A stretch of 64,000 nt of DNA from Anodontia alba (Eukaryota > Mollusca > Bivalvia > Lucinida > Lucinidae), in NCBI GenBank assembly GCA_964016985.1, contig OZ024831.1, positions 81,880,263 to 81,944,262 on the forward strand, in the 5' to 3' direction. The notes under the pieces were generated by a model. That model did not search any database. It was given only the letters and a program-made list of their open reading frames with translations, and was not told where the DNA came from. Both the position numbers and the translations under genes were made by a program. Each line of letters starts with the position of its first letter. Within the stretch, counting starts at the first letter, position 1. Shown here in pieces: positions 18,941 to 31,420 of this stretch.

Positions 18941-20578
18941 GAATTGTCATTAGCGTCTGTGGCCCCTTGTGTTCGTAAAGTGTGTTTTTTGTATGACAGA
19001 CACCATTTTTGCATGGGCTGTCTTATTGATTCAATGCCTCTTTGATAGCAGAAGTGCCCCTTTAAGTAAATTTATATTGACATGTGTGGTTGCTGCACGT
19101 TGAGTGAGAATTTCCTTGTCTTTTACCACAGTACGTCATTTATATTGAGAGTGTGCGGTTGTTGCATGGGAAAAGGCAGTTACAGGAATGCCAAACATAA
19201 ATACGTAATTCGTGGATTCAGGACAGATGTTTGATTCTCTTTGTGATTTTTGAGTGTTTGTTTTGTTTTGTACGGCACATTAAGTAAAAATGACCATGCC
19301 GTGCCCACTTGTTGGCCGGACCAAACTAAGCAACAGAATCCGGTACTTTTTCATATGAAGCTTTGTTGCGGCCAATGTTACCTGCTCAAACAGTGAATGG
19401 GGCTACCGGGGTTTTCTGTGGACCAAGGGAACACCCAAATATATTTCAAGGAACAGGGCAGCATTGGTTAATATTTCAAGAGAAAAGGGATAAACCTAAT
19501 TTTGGGGGATCGGAATGTAGCAATTTGGAAAACTCGTCTGTTTCTTTGCACTGACAATATGCATTTGTTATTGTCCGTCGGCAATCGCAGTGTTTCGATG
19601 CTTTACCAATATTCAGAAGGATGCTGATGAGCGAAAACTGACTCAAGCAGGAGGTACGAATATTGCAATTTATGCACTAAATTTGCGGTACATTTTGTGT
19701 ACGTAGATACCAACAATTCTGTACGCTCATGGTGAATGGGAATGCTTACAATCAAAATTTGTTAATTGCTGTCACACACTGAGTTGAAAAGACTGATTTG
19801 ATCAGGTCCGCAGTTTGGTCCTATTCAACCGTACATGCCGAGAAAGTATGACTGGCTTTAGCCACGCCCCTTTGGAAACAGCTTTCTCACTTCATCGCGG
19901 AAACACTGTGTGCCCTACGCGGCTTTTCAATTGCCTGTCATAATCGCATCGAATTTTACCTGTTCGACAGTAATTTTATCATGCGATTTTTACCACGGGA
20001 ACGCAGCGGATCCACCGGCCCTGGTGAAACCACCGTGGGATACTTAAATTTAATCCTTCCCACTTGAATCCACTCCCCACCGGCTTGTGGGATTTTGAAA
20101 AACCACCTGAGCTGTACTGTACCTGCACGTTAATCAAATATTCAATTATGATCTGATATACATTAGATAGACAGATATAACAGTCATGATGTTTACGTAA
20201 GGAACCGGTTCAAACATGATTTATATAAGGAAAATTGGAGTTGGTTTTTTTTTCCTAATGTTTCCTCTTATACTAGTGCCATTATTGCACAGATATGTTA
20301 TCATCAGACAGAGCAATAAAAAGACAGATAGATAGGACATATTTGACGTTTAAGTTTCCTTTGAAGATTAACTGCTACCACACCAAATTCATTTAATAAG
20401 TATACCTCAGTATTGGGGATAATTGGCTGACTAATGTAATAGTTACAATGAATAAGGTTGCACAATGTACTTTTTTTATTTTCTTTTTCTTCGGTTGTAC
20501 CTAGTTTAAACAGGTTTCTGGTCACTTAGTAAATGGTAAGGAGAGGTGTGGCTACTTTTATTGGTGGGGCGAGTTGTC
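18941..20578. other. No assignable feature
   Basis: No clear ORF family, repeat array or fold-back. A short open frame at 19363-19554 has no recognisable domain. A GC-richer patch at about 19850-20060 has no motif I can name. 20304-20578 is AT-rich and could be the 3' untranslated part of the candidate gene at 20579. Confidence 0.5.
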
Positions 20579-21157
20579 TTATGAGTGTGGGGCGAGTTGT
20601 CTTGGGGCAAGTTTTATGTGAGGTGAGTTGTCTTGGGGCGTCTTTGTAGCGAGTTTTCCATAACTCCTCCAGTTAACATGTTGATCCAATATTGAATTCA
20701 GTATTAATGATTCAATAATGAATTCAGTATGAATCCTGAAAATTTTCAATGCTGCCAAGAAAGAATCTAGAATCTTAGTCTGCTCATTTATTTGTAAATT
20801 CTTTCTCAATATTAATACTGCCATACACACTTCTAGGTAGGTACCAGCGACATCAGTTTTCACAACAGTATCTGAAGACAGATTAAAGAAAACCAAATCT
20901 AGATTATGAAACCATGACAACTTTTGATTATCCTCTATTTCTAAAACAAAAACAATGCAAGAACAGTTTTGACTGCATGAACGAACACACGTATATTTCG
21001 CTTAGATTTGCATATACTGGTACCGTTAGTCTTTCTCCTTCTTATATCCAAAGGTGTGTCACTTGCTCTAGTTTTGTCGCTCAGCTTTGATGACATATCA
21101 ACCAGCAATTTCAGAAATCATGACACAGTAGCTCATTTCGTTCTTGGTAGCCGCCAT
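20579..21157 (-). CDS. Candidate two-exon gene of unknown function (about 138 aa)
   Basis: I do not recognise this protein. Exon B (20579-20940) follows a strong minus-strand acceptor (TTTTTGTTTTAG). It reads a Leu/Ile-rich, helical-looking sequence starting IEDNQKLSWFHNLDLVFF and passing through LDSFLAALKIF and LNSILDQHVNWRSYGKLA before a short Pro/Gln/His tail and a stop. Exon A (21103-21157) starts at an ATG in AAAATGGCGGC and would encode MAATKNEMSYCVMISEIA. Joining GCTG to AAATAG keeps the frame and gives ISEIAEIEDNQK. The donor GTTGAT is poor, so exon A is tentative. The tail after GKLA comes from a short direct repeat (AAGACAACTCGCCCC), so the true exon may splice out earlier. The composition looks coding and there are no internal stops. 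It could be the 5' part of a larger helical-repeat protein or a degraded copy. Confidence 0.35.
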
Positions 21158-21180
21158 TTTAGATAATGACGTCACGAATT
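21145..21180 (-). promoter_or_regulatory. Core promoter candidate: CRE palindrome plus YY1-type site
   Basis: On the minus strand TGACGTCA (21167-21174, a perfect CRE/ATF palindrome) is followed at once by AAAATGGCGGC (21150-21160). The latter matches the YY1 consensus that often overlaps start codons or transcription starts of TATA-less animal genes. The ATG inside it is the proposed start of the gene at 20579-21157. The surrounding 21180-21500 has little recognisable repeat. Confidence 0.45.
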
Positions 21181-22015
21181 ACTGATTAGGCCTCGGTCTG
21201 GAAATTGGATTCTCCTTATTTTCTGGGCAATGTTTTTTCTTATTCGTCATGCTTTCTTATAGCTAGTCATGACAGGGACAGGGAAATTAATGCTAATTTG
21301 TTTAGCTTTTAAGTTCTCTTAAAACTGTAAGCGAGTCCTATAAATTGGGCCGTTGGAATTCTACAATAGGATTACTAATTTGGGTCAACGCACCTGCTGA
21401 CCTTCACCTACGGTCAATTATGGTAATGCCGTTTGCGGTAAAGCCCTGCACCGCACCTGCAGCTCCCAGTACTGAGTCGATCAATCAACAAACCTAAAAA
21501 GAAAAGAAAAAATAGACGGCCATTAAACCTATTTACAAGCAATATATCAGAGATGCTAACGATTATCTCGGGGTTGAATTAAGACCTCACGCTCCTCTGT
21601 AGCCTCAGCTGCGACTACACCAGTAGACTGCCAGTAGACTTTGGGGAAGAATGGCATCACTATATAGGGCAGTTACTGTGTGTGCCATAGGTTAAGGATC
21701 AGTCCCTGGTTCGTTTGCGGTAACGTTTTGAATATTCCAATATATGGGTCCAAGATATATAGCATGGACTTCTAAGGTTTGGCCATGGTTACTGGTTGAA
21801 ATATCTTCTGCCAATGAAGGCACACCTCCTTCTGGAGTAGTTTTCTTCGATCTCTTTAAACAAGGTTAAAATGACTGTCTTTCTGTCACCCTATTTACAT
21901 TTTACAAAAAGTTTATTTACACTGCAGAAAATACATGTATTGGTGTAAAAGTGGGTTTCCAGACCGAGTAATATGCAGACCTTGGCATTTTACTCGGACT
22001 GAAGTCCATTTCACA

Positions 22016-22055
<40 letters not shown>

Positions 22056-22270
22056 GAAGTCCTAATGGAGGATCTACCAATCATATTTGTTGTTTAACTG
22101 TCAAATAAACCATAGCATCATCAGCAAACAGTCTGACCTCTAAGTGAATGTTTTACTATTTATTAAGCAAAATACGATATCTTATATATTATATCAGCAG
22201 CTGTTGGATCAATTAAGGCGCCACTGACTGCGACTTTGAAAGATTCTAGGTCTGGTGATATACAGCAACC
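21181..22270. other. Intergenic, with poly-T run
   Basis: No gene is seen. A T run lies at about 22018-22052. 21480-21720 is of mixed composition with no motif I can name. Confidence 0.5.
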
Positions 22271-22282
22271 TCAGGTAGGGCA

Positions 22283-23340
22283 TCCCACTAGTCGATAACT
22301 AGTGGGAATAAAAGCGCTGCAAGCCTGAGCACTGCACCATGCCCCGCCACTGTACTTACATCAAGCAAGTGCCATAACTGTCAAAAATAAAACGTGTTCT
22401 ACACGTAATGTCTCTTTACATTTTCGCAAGGCTCCAAGAAAATCTCGGAAACCGTTTTCAATTAAAAGAAAAGGCACACGTGTATGACTTGGGTCACTAC
22501 TGACAATGTTCAAAGGGCGGTAATTCCAAAAGCAGGTTAGTCAGAGTTACAGTTCTTGAGTTTTGCAAACTGTATCATGGTGATATACATTTGCATAAAG
22601 TTTCAAGAAAATATCTCGAACAGTTTTCAAGTTACAGAGTGGAAACAAATACATTACAGAAATAACTATTTTCGAAGTTCAAAAGGCCGTAACTCCAAAA
22701 GTAGGTTAACCAGAGTTACCGTTCTTATGTTCTGCACCCCGTCTTATAATGCTACACATTTGTGTGAAGTTTTACCAAAATATCTGGAAGGTTTTCAACT
22801 TACAGAGCGGACACAAGTAAATAGTAGATATGGCTATTTTCAATATACTATGTTCAAAGGGCCGCAACTTCAAAAGTAGGTTAAGCAGAGCTACGGTTTT
22901 GTGTGTTCTGCACGTTGTCTTCTGGTGCTTTACATTTGTGAGAAGTTTCATCAAAATATCTAGAAAGGTTTTCAACTTATAGAGCGGACACGAGTACATG
23001 GTAGAAATGGCTATGTTCAATGTTCAAAGGACAATAACTCCAAAAGTAGGCAAGCCAGAGTTGCAGTTCATGTGTTCTGCACGTCGTCTTGTAGTGCTTT
23101 ACATTTGTATGAAGTTTCCTGAAAATATCTCGAACGGTTTTCAACTTACAGAGCGGACACGAGTACATGGTAGAAATGGCTATGTTCAATGTTCAGGATG
23201 CAATAACTCCAAAAGTAGGCAAACCAAAGTTACGGTGCATATGTTCTGCATGTCATCTCATGGTGCTTTATATTTGTGTAAAGTTTGGTGAAAATATCTC
23301 CGACGGTATCTGAGTTATGGAGCGGACACGAATGATGGAA
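22283..23340 (+). repeat. Tandem-core element, about 168-bp units, hairpin at left
   Basis: A perfect hairpin TCCCACTAGT-CGATA-ACTAGTGGGA (22283-22307) precedes about five units with GTTCAAAGGGC, AACTCCAAAAGTAGG, TTCTGCACGTCGTCTT, TGAAGTTTC, AAAATATCT and ACAGAGCGGACACGAGTACA. Units begin at about 22508, 22676, 22852, 23019 and 23189. It ends in GTGACGGACGGACG. A (C)TCGCCAC-TTTTT-GTGGCGG hairpin follows at about 23629-23650. Confidence 0.7.
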
Positions 23341-23599
23341 GCGGTGACGGACGGACGCTGTCCGGGCTAACGAATTGATAGTAATGTGACTTTTGTCCAT
23401 ACATTTATGTGACTTATTCCGTAAAATTGTCACATAACCATCATTTCGTTAGAAAAAAAAGTCACATAACCATAATTTCGTTAGAAAAATTTCATTTTAT
23501 GTGACGGGTCACATAAAGCAAGAATCACTTAACCGTCAGATGGGCGCAAAAATGTCACATAACCATTATCTTGTGCGAACGTGACGGACGGATGGACAA

Positions 23600-25236
23600 T
23601 CAAAATTTCGGACGGTATAACATAATACCCTCGCCACTTTTTGTGGCGGGGCATAAAACGGAGTACTTGTAATGGTCTGTTGATGTTTGCAGTTGACGAA
23701 AAGCTATAGAGTGACAGTACCTTAATTTAATGGAAACTGGTTGTATATGATCAGGTAGAGGCACTGCCGCCAAACCGTAGACAAGTTTGTAAAAGAGACA
23801 GAGACGCGCTTCAGCCCGTCTCTGTTCTAGGGTTTTCCACCCAAGGCTATCCACGCTTGACCTATAGTTACAATTGCTGGTGGTCAAGTGTGCTGCTCTA
23901 CGCTGATTTTTTCCAGCTGGAGTGTTTTCTGTTTAGTTAGGATCCCAAACGGGGGCGGCATACTCCAGCTGGCGGCGAACCAAGGTGTTGTAGACAATCT
24001 CTCGTACCTTCTTTTTTTTTTAGTTTTAATGTTTCGTTTAATAAAGCCTAGAGTCCGATTAGCGGTTGCAGATATATCAACCCCAAGTACATTGCACTGG
24101 TGAGAACATCCAGGACCTGACCATGTAAGATGTTCACTGTGTTAATTATGTCCCTGGCTGTTGTCACCCGTACGACCTGGCACTCAGAGGGGTTAAACTC
24201 CATGACCCACCGCTGCTCGCACATAGATAGTCTGTCCAGATCTGTTTGTAGCACTTTTCCATCTTTCGTACCTCCAACTGTCAGGTACACGGCCGTGTCA
24301 TCTGCAAAGAGACGTTCTTGTGATGACAGCTCCGAAAGCAGTTCATTGATGTGAACAAGGAAAAGGATCGGTCCTAACTCCGAACCCGCGGGTACCCCAG
24401 AGGTTACGGGGACCGATCCGGATTCCTCGCCATCAAGAACCACCGTCTGTGACCGGTTCTAAAGGAAGGCATGGGTCCAGAATAGTGCGGTTCCTCTGAT
24501 TCCATTCTGGTGGATCTTCCAAAGAAGTTTGGAGTGATTTACTTTATCAAAGCCCTTTGAAAAATCCAGCAGAAGCTGATCAGTTTTCTTGCCTGCACTC
24601 ACATTCCTTGCAAGGTCCTCGACCAATATGGTAAGCTGTGTCTCGCATGACCTTTTTTCCCTAAAGCCATGTTGTAGGTCGTACAGAAGGTAATCTTATG
24701 TATCAAGGTGCATACTCAAGTGTGAAGCCATACTGTGCATACTGAAGTGTATGCTGAGCGCCTTGCAAAGTATGCAAGTCGGAAATAAGCCTGTATTTGG
24801 CGGCGGATCTCCCTTCTGGAAGACTGGGGTTACTTGGGCCCTGCACCAATCAGCCGGGAGCTTACCTGTTTTAATTGATCGCTTAAATATTACCTGGATG
24901 ATTGGTGCAATTTCCTCTCTCAGTTCCTTCAACAAAAGGGGCTTATTTCTGTCAGGTCCAGCCGCCTTTCCAGGTGTCAGGTTTTGCAGGTGTTTCAGTA
25001 TACCATCATTGACAGAGATACTAAAGGCCTCCATTACGCAGGTATCATTTAGCACTCCAGCTGGTCCTGTTTCAGGGCCTATAATATCACTGTCAGCCAT
25101 ATCTAAGCTTCATTGTACAAAGACGGGATAGGGAAAGTGGTTCCTTGGTGGTGAATACCGAGTGAAATTGTTTGTAAACATCAGCTCTCTCACTGGCGTC
25201 AGTGACTACTTTGGACCCCTTTGGAGGGGAGGCGAG
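23600..25236 (-). pseudogene. Decayed LINE (non-LTR retrotransposon) reverse transcriptase ORF
   Basis: Read on the minus strand the fragments occur in the right order for one ORF2. A linker (SKVVTDASERADVYKQFHSV) is at about 25200. The RT start LTPGKAAGPDRNKPLLLKEL is at about 24980. A middle RT segment lies in 24443-24696. SGVPAGSELGPILFLVHIN then leads to FADD (24297-24308), the metal-binding catalytic box. A C-terminal segment (SLGWKTLEQRRAEARLCLFY) is at about 23830. The frames are split by indels and stops, so it is not active. The protein style is of the CR1/jockey-like group. I saw no endonuclease part. Confidence 0.8.
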
Positions 25237-25239
25237 TAA

Positions 25240-26145
25240 AGCCTTAATTCAGCTGAGATTGTTTCGCATTATCCCCGGGGATGCTGGGTGGGGTGGGGGG
25301 TACTCTGAAATTTGCCTGCTACATAGGCTAGGTTTTTTTTTTTGTTTTTTTTTTTTTTGTTTAGAATTTTGAATTTTACTTCCTTTTTTAGGTGGTGATT
25401 GGAGGCGTGGGGGGGGGGGGGGGGGGCGGGGGAGAGAAGGGGGTGTTGGGAAAAAGTGGCTATTTTTGAGGGTATTGACCACCTGCAGGTATTTTGTTTG
25501 TTTTTTGTGGGGTTTTTTTGTGGGGGGGGGGGGGTCACTATTAAAACTGACTGTTTTTTGGGGTCTATCAATATTCTCGGTATTTTTGGGGGTATTGTAA
25601 GAATCGGGGTTAGAAACTTCTGTTGCACTGATAGTTGTTTTTATTTAGTTTTAACAGCTCTATTTTTTGCTGTAAATCAATTCAGTGCCGATAAAGTAAA
25701 AACGGAGCTACTGCTGGAAACTGTTTAAAGCACTTTGATTGTTAATACAATCATTATACGTGAAAAAATGAATGAAAACCACACTTTTATAAAAAGAAAG
25801 CAATGGGAATATATTTTTGGGTATACTAGTATCTGCAGATATTTTTTGGGGTATGGCTGATATACCGTATATTTTTGGGCATGGCTGATATACCGTATAT
25901 TTTTTGGAGTTCTTCCGTCTGTCATTACTGACAATGACCAATCCTAATTAACTGTGGGATGTTTTTTGGAGTAAACACTAGATGCTGGGGCTAAGTCTAT
26001 GTAGCAGACAAAATTCAGAGTAAACCCCTACCCCACTGGGGTTGGTGCAGTTTATTATAGCATTTAAGTGTCAGAAACAGAATCAGATTTATTACCTGTG
26101 ATACGTCCAATGACATTCATTCACCAGGACCGTTGATGTGGGATC
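25240..26145. repeat. G-rich low-complexity and short degenerate repeats
   Basis: G runs at about 25410-25426 and 25520-25533. A decayed motif TTTTTTGGGGTATGGCTGAT ATACCGTATA occurs twice at 25840-25905. Pro-rich open frames on the minus strand are only the complement of G runs. Confidence 0.5.
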
Positions 26146-26549
26146 GGAAATAGTCCCTAGAGTAAACCTAGTCACACCATCCTCTGCACCTTCAGCGGAG
26201 GAAATAAGATTTCGAATCTGAACTAACTTTATAAAAGCCCTTACTAAAGTCTAGAAGAATGAGGTCTGTTTGCAGACCAGAAGAAAGACCCCTTTAAAAA
26301 AATTTAAAATTCAATTTTCACAATATCTAATAATGAATTTATGAAAAATTCACCCCGGATGACAATGTTTTTGTGTTTGTTTTTTTTTCCAGGAGAATGA
26401 CCGCCGACTTCTCAAAAACGTTTCTACCGCCTGTTTTGTCTGAGCAAAGCGCTAAATTAAATAAGATGCAAATTACAGCAAATTACAGTGTGCTTGAAAT
26501 ATTAGTTTCCATTATGTCCCACCTCGAAGGACAGTAGCAACAGTTTGTC

Positions 26550-27035
26550 GTTTGGTCAACGCATGGTTTAACGTATACGATGCAGTTAGTTCAAAAAATT
26601 ATATGGATAATGTATTCTGCACAGGGAAAATAAAGTATAAACATCGATTACGAAGTCATTATATTTTTTTTTCTGACTTTTTTACCATGAACCCAGCCCA
26701 GTCTGCATTATTGGAGGTATCGGATTTGTGTCCAGTCGCTATTCGTAAAATTTATTCACAAGCAGCAGGCTTACATAAACGTACAAAAAGTCTTGTAACG
26801 ACCCTTCTGATGTATACGTCGTTGAATCTATAGTGTTCTTCCATATATGGACAAAATTGTTGGCTGCTCATATATTTACATATATATGGATGGCGTGATT
26901 GACTGTTCTGTAACCGAACTTACATGTAGTTTATGCTCAGAATGGGATAATTTGGGAAATCTTCATCTACCCAGAGCAAAAATTACGGAACATGAAAATC
27001 CATCGTACATTGAAGTAAGCGGTTGTTCTGAATAA
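26550..27035 (+). other. Two open frames of unknown origin
   Basis: Open frames 26552-26833 and 26847-27035 on the plus strand have no recognisable domain. They lie inside the decayed LINE region on its opposite strand, so they are probably not genes. Confidence 0.2.
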
Positions 27036-27660
27036 TTTTGATCAGGAACGCATGTTTCATAAATGCGTATTTAAAAAGTTATCGCAAAAGATCAGTTTTC
27101 TCATCTACAAATTGTATTAGATGGGCTGCGAATTCACAGAGACTTTTTTTTTCTTTAAAGCCATGTTGCAGGTGATATAAAATGTTATGTCTGCTAAGTT
27201 TCTAGTAAGGTAAAGCTAATATATGTGTTCCATGTGTTTATAGCAGATGTACATCAGTGATGTCGGGCGTACCGGTGTATGATCAAATTTATCACCCCTT
27301 TTGATTTTTTTTTTCCGAATCAGAGTCGAGGGATTTTTGGAATATGACCTGGATGGAGTCTGGTGGCAATTTGATCCGGGACCTTAGCACAACAGGTTTA
27401 ATGGCATCAGGACTAGCAGCTTTTTTTTTTTTTTTTTTTTGTGGGGGTGGGGAGGGGAGGGGGAGCACTTAGCATTTTTAAAATATGTGCCTGCGATATG
27501 CTTATAGATTTTTTGCTGAAAAGTTAGGTTTGAGCATCATGCAGGGACGTCGTCTGCATTTATATTTCCATCTTCCACTAAGTTTAACACTGCACTTTCG
27601 CTTAACAGGCCACTAACTCTTTGAAGGTTGCTCTTTGCAAAAGCAAAAACAAAACAAAAC

Positions 27661-27890
27661 AAAACAAAAAAAAAAAAAAAAAAAAAAAAAACACATCAAA
27701 TAATAGAAATCGGAGCCTCAAAAAAAAAAAAAAAAACAAAAACAAAAAAAAAAAAAACACATAGAATAATAGAAATCGGAGCCTCGGTTTCATCTAGGCA
27801 CTTCATATGACAATGCTATAGTTTGCAGGGCTGCATATGCCCCCGCACATACCCTCCGACCCCCATCCCCCCCCCCCCCCCCCCCCCCCA
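27661..27890. repeat. A-rich duplicated segment and C run
   Basis: Two copies of (A)n-ACACAT-AATAATAGAAATCGGAGCCT lie at about 27670-27720 and 27721-27785. A run of about 22 C lies at 27867-27889. Confidence 0.75.
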
Positions 27891-29104
27891 CGCCCGTCAA
27901 CATAACACCGTTTTCCAAGATATCAGAATAGGTTGAATGATGCCAAGGAAAATAAAAATAATAATAATAAAAAACAACTTCACTATGATGACAATACGCA
28001 ATACGAGCAGACTGGAGTGAAAGTAGACTGACATTGTTTATTGATAATGTTTTGATGTGTTATGTGTCTGTTTGTAGCTCTAACTAGTCCGGTGCATGAA
28101 GCATCTCGCATGGGTTTCTTTAGAAAAGGGAAACATTTTTTTTTTTTTTTTTATTTTTGCTGAAAATTTACGCGCATCCGTCTCTGTTGTGTCATAGATA
28201 TTTAGGTCAGGACTGCTTATACTGACTATGTCTTCTAAGTGGTGGTCACATGCCAGTTTGATTTTAGCTTTGACCAGGTGCCTATAGTAAGGTTTATAAA
28301 CTGTGTCCTGTCTTTAGATTTAGATGAGTGCTTCTACTAGTGATATAAGGTATCTTATTTTTTTTTTTGTATTTTTATTTATTTTATTTTTTATTTTATT
28401 TTTTTTGTTGAGCAATCTCTTAATTCCCTGTGTGATCCGGGAATACTTTACTTTGAGTCGATCTTTTAGAGGGAAAGATTTTGGCCAAACCTTCATTTAT
28501 AGCAGTTTTAAAAGAGATTCAAAATTGTTCTACTGCGTGAGAAGTCGAACTTTCAAGGAAGTCAGGTTTGACGTAGCCATGAAGGTCTTAAAGCCTTCAT
28601 AGTCTTATTTCCCGTACAAATAAGGGGATGGGGTCTTTGTTACAACAGGTCTGTTAGTAAAGTCGTGATCTAGCATCAACATTATTCATCAAGGTGAGGT
28701 TGGAAGTTGGAAAAGGTATAAGATATTGTTATCCTAGTTCCCTAGTTCTTTTAGTCTACTATTGTACAAACTCGTCATCATAATGCAGGTTATATTTTAT
28801 TTCCTTTGGGATCATTGAGCCTATCCTAGTTATTTTGAAAATCGAATACCGGCGCTAGGGGCGTATGCCTCGTTGGAGGGTGGTTGGAGGGGGGAGGGGT
28901 GGTAACGAGTGTAATTCTGGTACGGGTGTATTCTTAAAAGAGAAAATTAAGCTAAATAGGCTAAGTGATGGAAAAAGTCAAGTCAGAAACTTTTGGAATC
29001 GGTATTACTCTAGTGCAGACAATTTCAAAACGTAAAATTTAACGTTAGATGCACAATGCTACGTCATTGCAAACGTTCGCCCGTTGAGAAACTTCATTAG
29101 CGTG

Positions 29105-29764
29105 TTAAGGACAATCTGCCGACTGCCCAAACATGGCGGCGAAATTTGCCACCTCTACACGTCATCATAAAAATCACATATGAAATGGACGTCTCACAAA
29201 TTTAACTGATAACTTAAATGTCAAGGCATATCAAGTGGTTTTTAATAGATAAAAATGCATTTTACCAGTATAAAAAAAACAACAACTGATCTTCTAACTT
29301 GCGCAAATTCGGGGCAAAAAAGTTCCCTTTCTATTTCATGAATACATAAAATGTTAACGTCAGTTTGTTTCACAAAATATCCAAAAGCTCTCTAATAAAA
29401 ACACAATATGTGTATGTCTGTATGTATCCAAACTCATACACAAAACTGGATATCAGTTTGTATTCTGTCTGCACGTGCAAGGGGGACGGCTAAGTAAATT
29501 ATATATGTATGGTCAATAGACATTGTGTAGAGCTGTTTGTGTAGCCTACTTTGTAGCCAAAATATGCTTTTATTTGAATGAATTTGGATATTTTATTTTC
29601 CGGCTGCCCTAGATGGAACATTGTAAAACAAAATGACATTAGTATTTTATGTATTCATGAAAAAAGGAAATTGTTTGTCTCGAATTTGCGCCAGTTAGAA
29701 GGTTAGTTTTTTTTTTCATACAAATTTCGCCGCCATGTTTGGGCAGCCGGCAAATTATCCTTAA
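29105..29764. mobile_element. Long fold-back element with 42-bp terminal inverted repeats
   Basis: AAGGACAATCTGCCGACTGC ... AACATGGCGGCGAAATTTG (29107-29148) matches the inverse of 29721-29762 at 39 of 42 positions. Inner parts also pair (TTGCGCAAATTCGGGGC with CTCGAATTTGCGCCAG, and TTCATGAATACATAAAATG with CATTTT-type inverse). It has no ORF. The TIR contains a YY1-like AACATGGCGGC. Confidence 0.75.
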
Positions 29765-29899
29765 TGTGGGAGTGGTTTCAACGTGCAAGATCTAATGGTG
29801 TCCCGTTTCTGGATCAGTGCTGCAAGAACAACCCTAAGTATAAGCTTAGCAAAAGGAATTATCAGAACAAGTTTAGCGGCCCTCTATATTTCCAACAGT

Positions 29900-30610
29900 G
29901 GCCCGATGGCAGAAACTGTCAGTGGCCCACCGGCGGTTTTGCAAAGCGGCAACCTGGCGGCCCACTGTAAGACAAATATCACGGGCCGACGGCGGGCCGA
30001 TATTGTTTGCTCCGCCGCCAAATGTCCGCAAGGGAAGTAATAGATATATTTTCACATAGGGTATATATTTTATAGCCGCCCTTTTATAAGGGACTGAGTG
30101 CAAGGGAATTAATAGATATATTTTCACACAGGGTATATATTTTATAGCCGCCCTTTTATAAGGGACTGAGAAGGTCCCTATTGTAAGGGACTTACATGTG
30201 CAATATTTTGTACCTGCACACAGCAACGATGCCATTTTATTGGTATCGCTCTTTATAATTTTGCACAAATAAAAAAAGAACAAAAACCTTTGCATTTATG
30301 TATGCGTCTGAACTTTAAAAGGTAGTGGGATACTAGAAGTAAAATAACAAATATGTACTATTTTTATGTAAGAAATAAAGGTGTCGAATGGTTTCTAATG
30401 GATAACATCCTTTTTCAATGGAAAAAAATTATTATAAAGTATTTTGACATGTATGTAAAAATAATAATTATCTGCATTTCTTTATTGTTTTCTTTTTGAC
30501 ATTATATGGATTTTATAGATATGACTGTTTTTCTTAAGGCAAGATTCTGGTTAGTCTTCTGCTAACGGGCCTCCAGTGGGCCGCCATCGGTATAACAGAA
30601 ACTGAAGTAA
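29900..30610. repeat. GGCCCAC/GTGGGCC-bounded repeat with 72-bp tandem duplication
   Basis: GGCGGCCCACTG near 29960 and CAGTGGGCCGCC near 30575 are inverted relatives. Inside, AATAGATATATTTTCACA ... AGCCGCCCTTTTATAAGGGA occurs twice in tandem (about 30027-30099 and 30100-30170). Confidence 0.55.
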
Positions 30611-31420
30611 GCATAAAGGTGAAAAATGTAATATACATTTTAATAAACTCCGTTACAAGAAAATCAGACAAAAACAAAATGATACTTTTCCTGCTATGTA
30701 TTCAAATTCAAACCACAGTGGGACACCAATCGGCCGCTGACGGACCGATGCCGATATGCCACTAAAATGCCGACGATGGTCCGATCTGTCTATGCTGACT
30801 AGGTTGGAATGGTCAGTAATGAATGACTCGGGTAGGGGGCGGGGGCTTATATAATTAATCAAGCTAGCTGTACGGGATCCCAACATATATAATTAAAGTG
30901 GTTTTACGGGATCCCAACAGCTTCCATAGTGTTGAAAACATATATTTGTTCGGTACGTGTGGTGGTATTTAAAACTCATCCACGAATCATCACGGGCAAC
31001 AAATAAATCACAGATAAAGCCTGTAATGAAGCAAAGATGAGGACTCAGCAGACCAATTATGGTTGAGAACTTTGCTTCCCTCATTAATTGCACGATGGTG
31101 GGTCGGTCCTCAGACTAAATGACGGTTTCCGCCTCAATCTGTTTCAAATGGTCGGTGCCTGATGACTATCAATGTTTATGGTCGAGCTCATCACGGTCCT
31201 GTTTGTGGTTTTCTTGTGTTCTGGCTTCAGATCGCAGTTGAGCCCATTGTTTTGTTTCATCACAAAAGTGTTTTGATTATATGTATTTCACTGTGATGTC
31301 TCACAGCCGAGGTATAGGACTGCTATGCGGACCGAACATATATTTGTAATTTGGAACTGCATCAGAATTAAGGGTGAGGTTTCGCGCGAATAAAACTGGT
31401 TTAGCCTCCCGATTGTTTTC

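Larger units (their letters stand above)
26150..28690 (-). pseudogene. Decayed LINE, endonuclease end to reverse transcriptase start
   Basis: On the minus strand a DHDFTNRPVVTKTPSPYL segment (about 28680-28625) resembles the last endonuclease motif (SDH). WITQGIKRL-type linker sequence follows (about 28430), then KAASPDAIKPVVLR and LPPDSIQVIFQKSL (about 27419-27310), the start of RT. Further remnants run to about 26150. A and T runs and a C run interrupt it. Homology to 23600-25236 is visible (CCATGTTGCAGGTGATATAA against CCATGTTGTAGGTCGTACAG). Confidence 0.6.

Noticed and set aside
25249..25728. Pro-rich and Gly-rich open frames
   Set aside because: They come from G runs and T-rich low complexity.
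27602..27810. Phe-rich and Lys-rich frames
   Set aside because: They come from A runs on one strand and the complement on the other.
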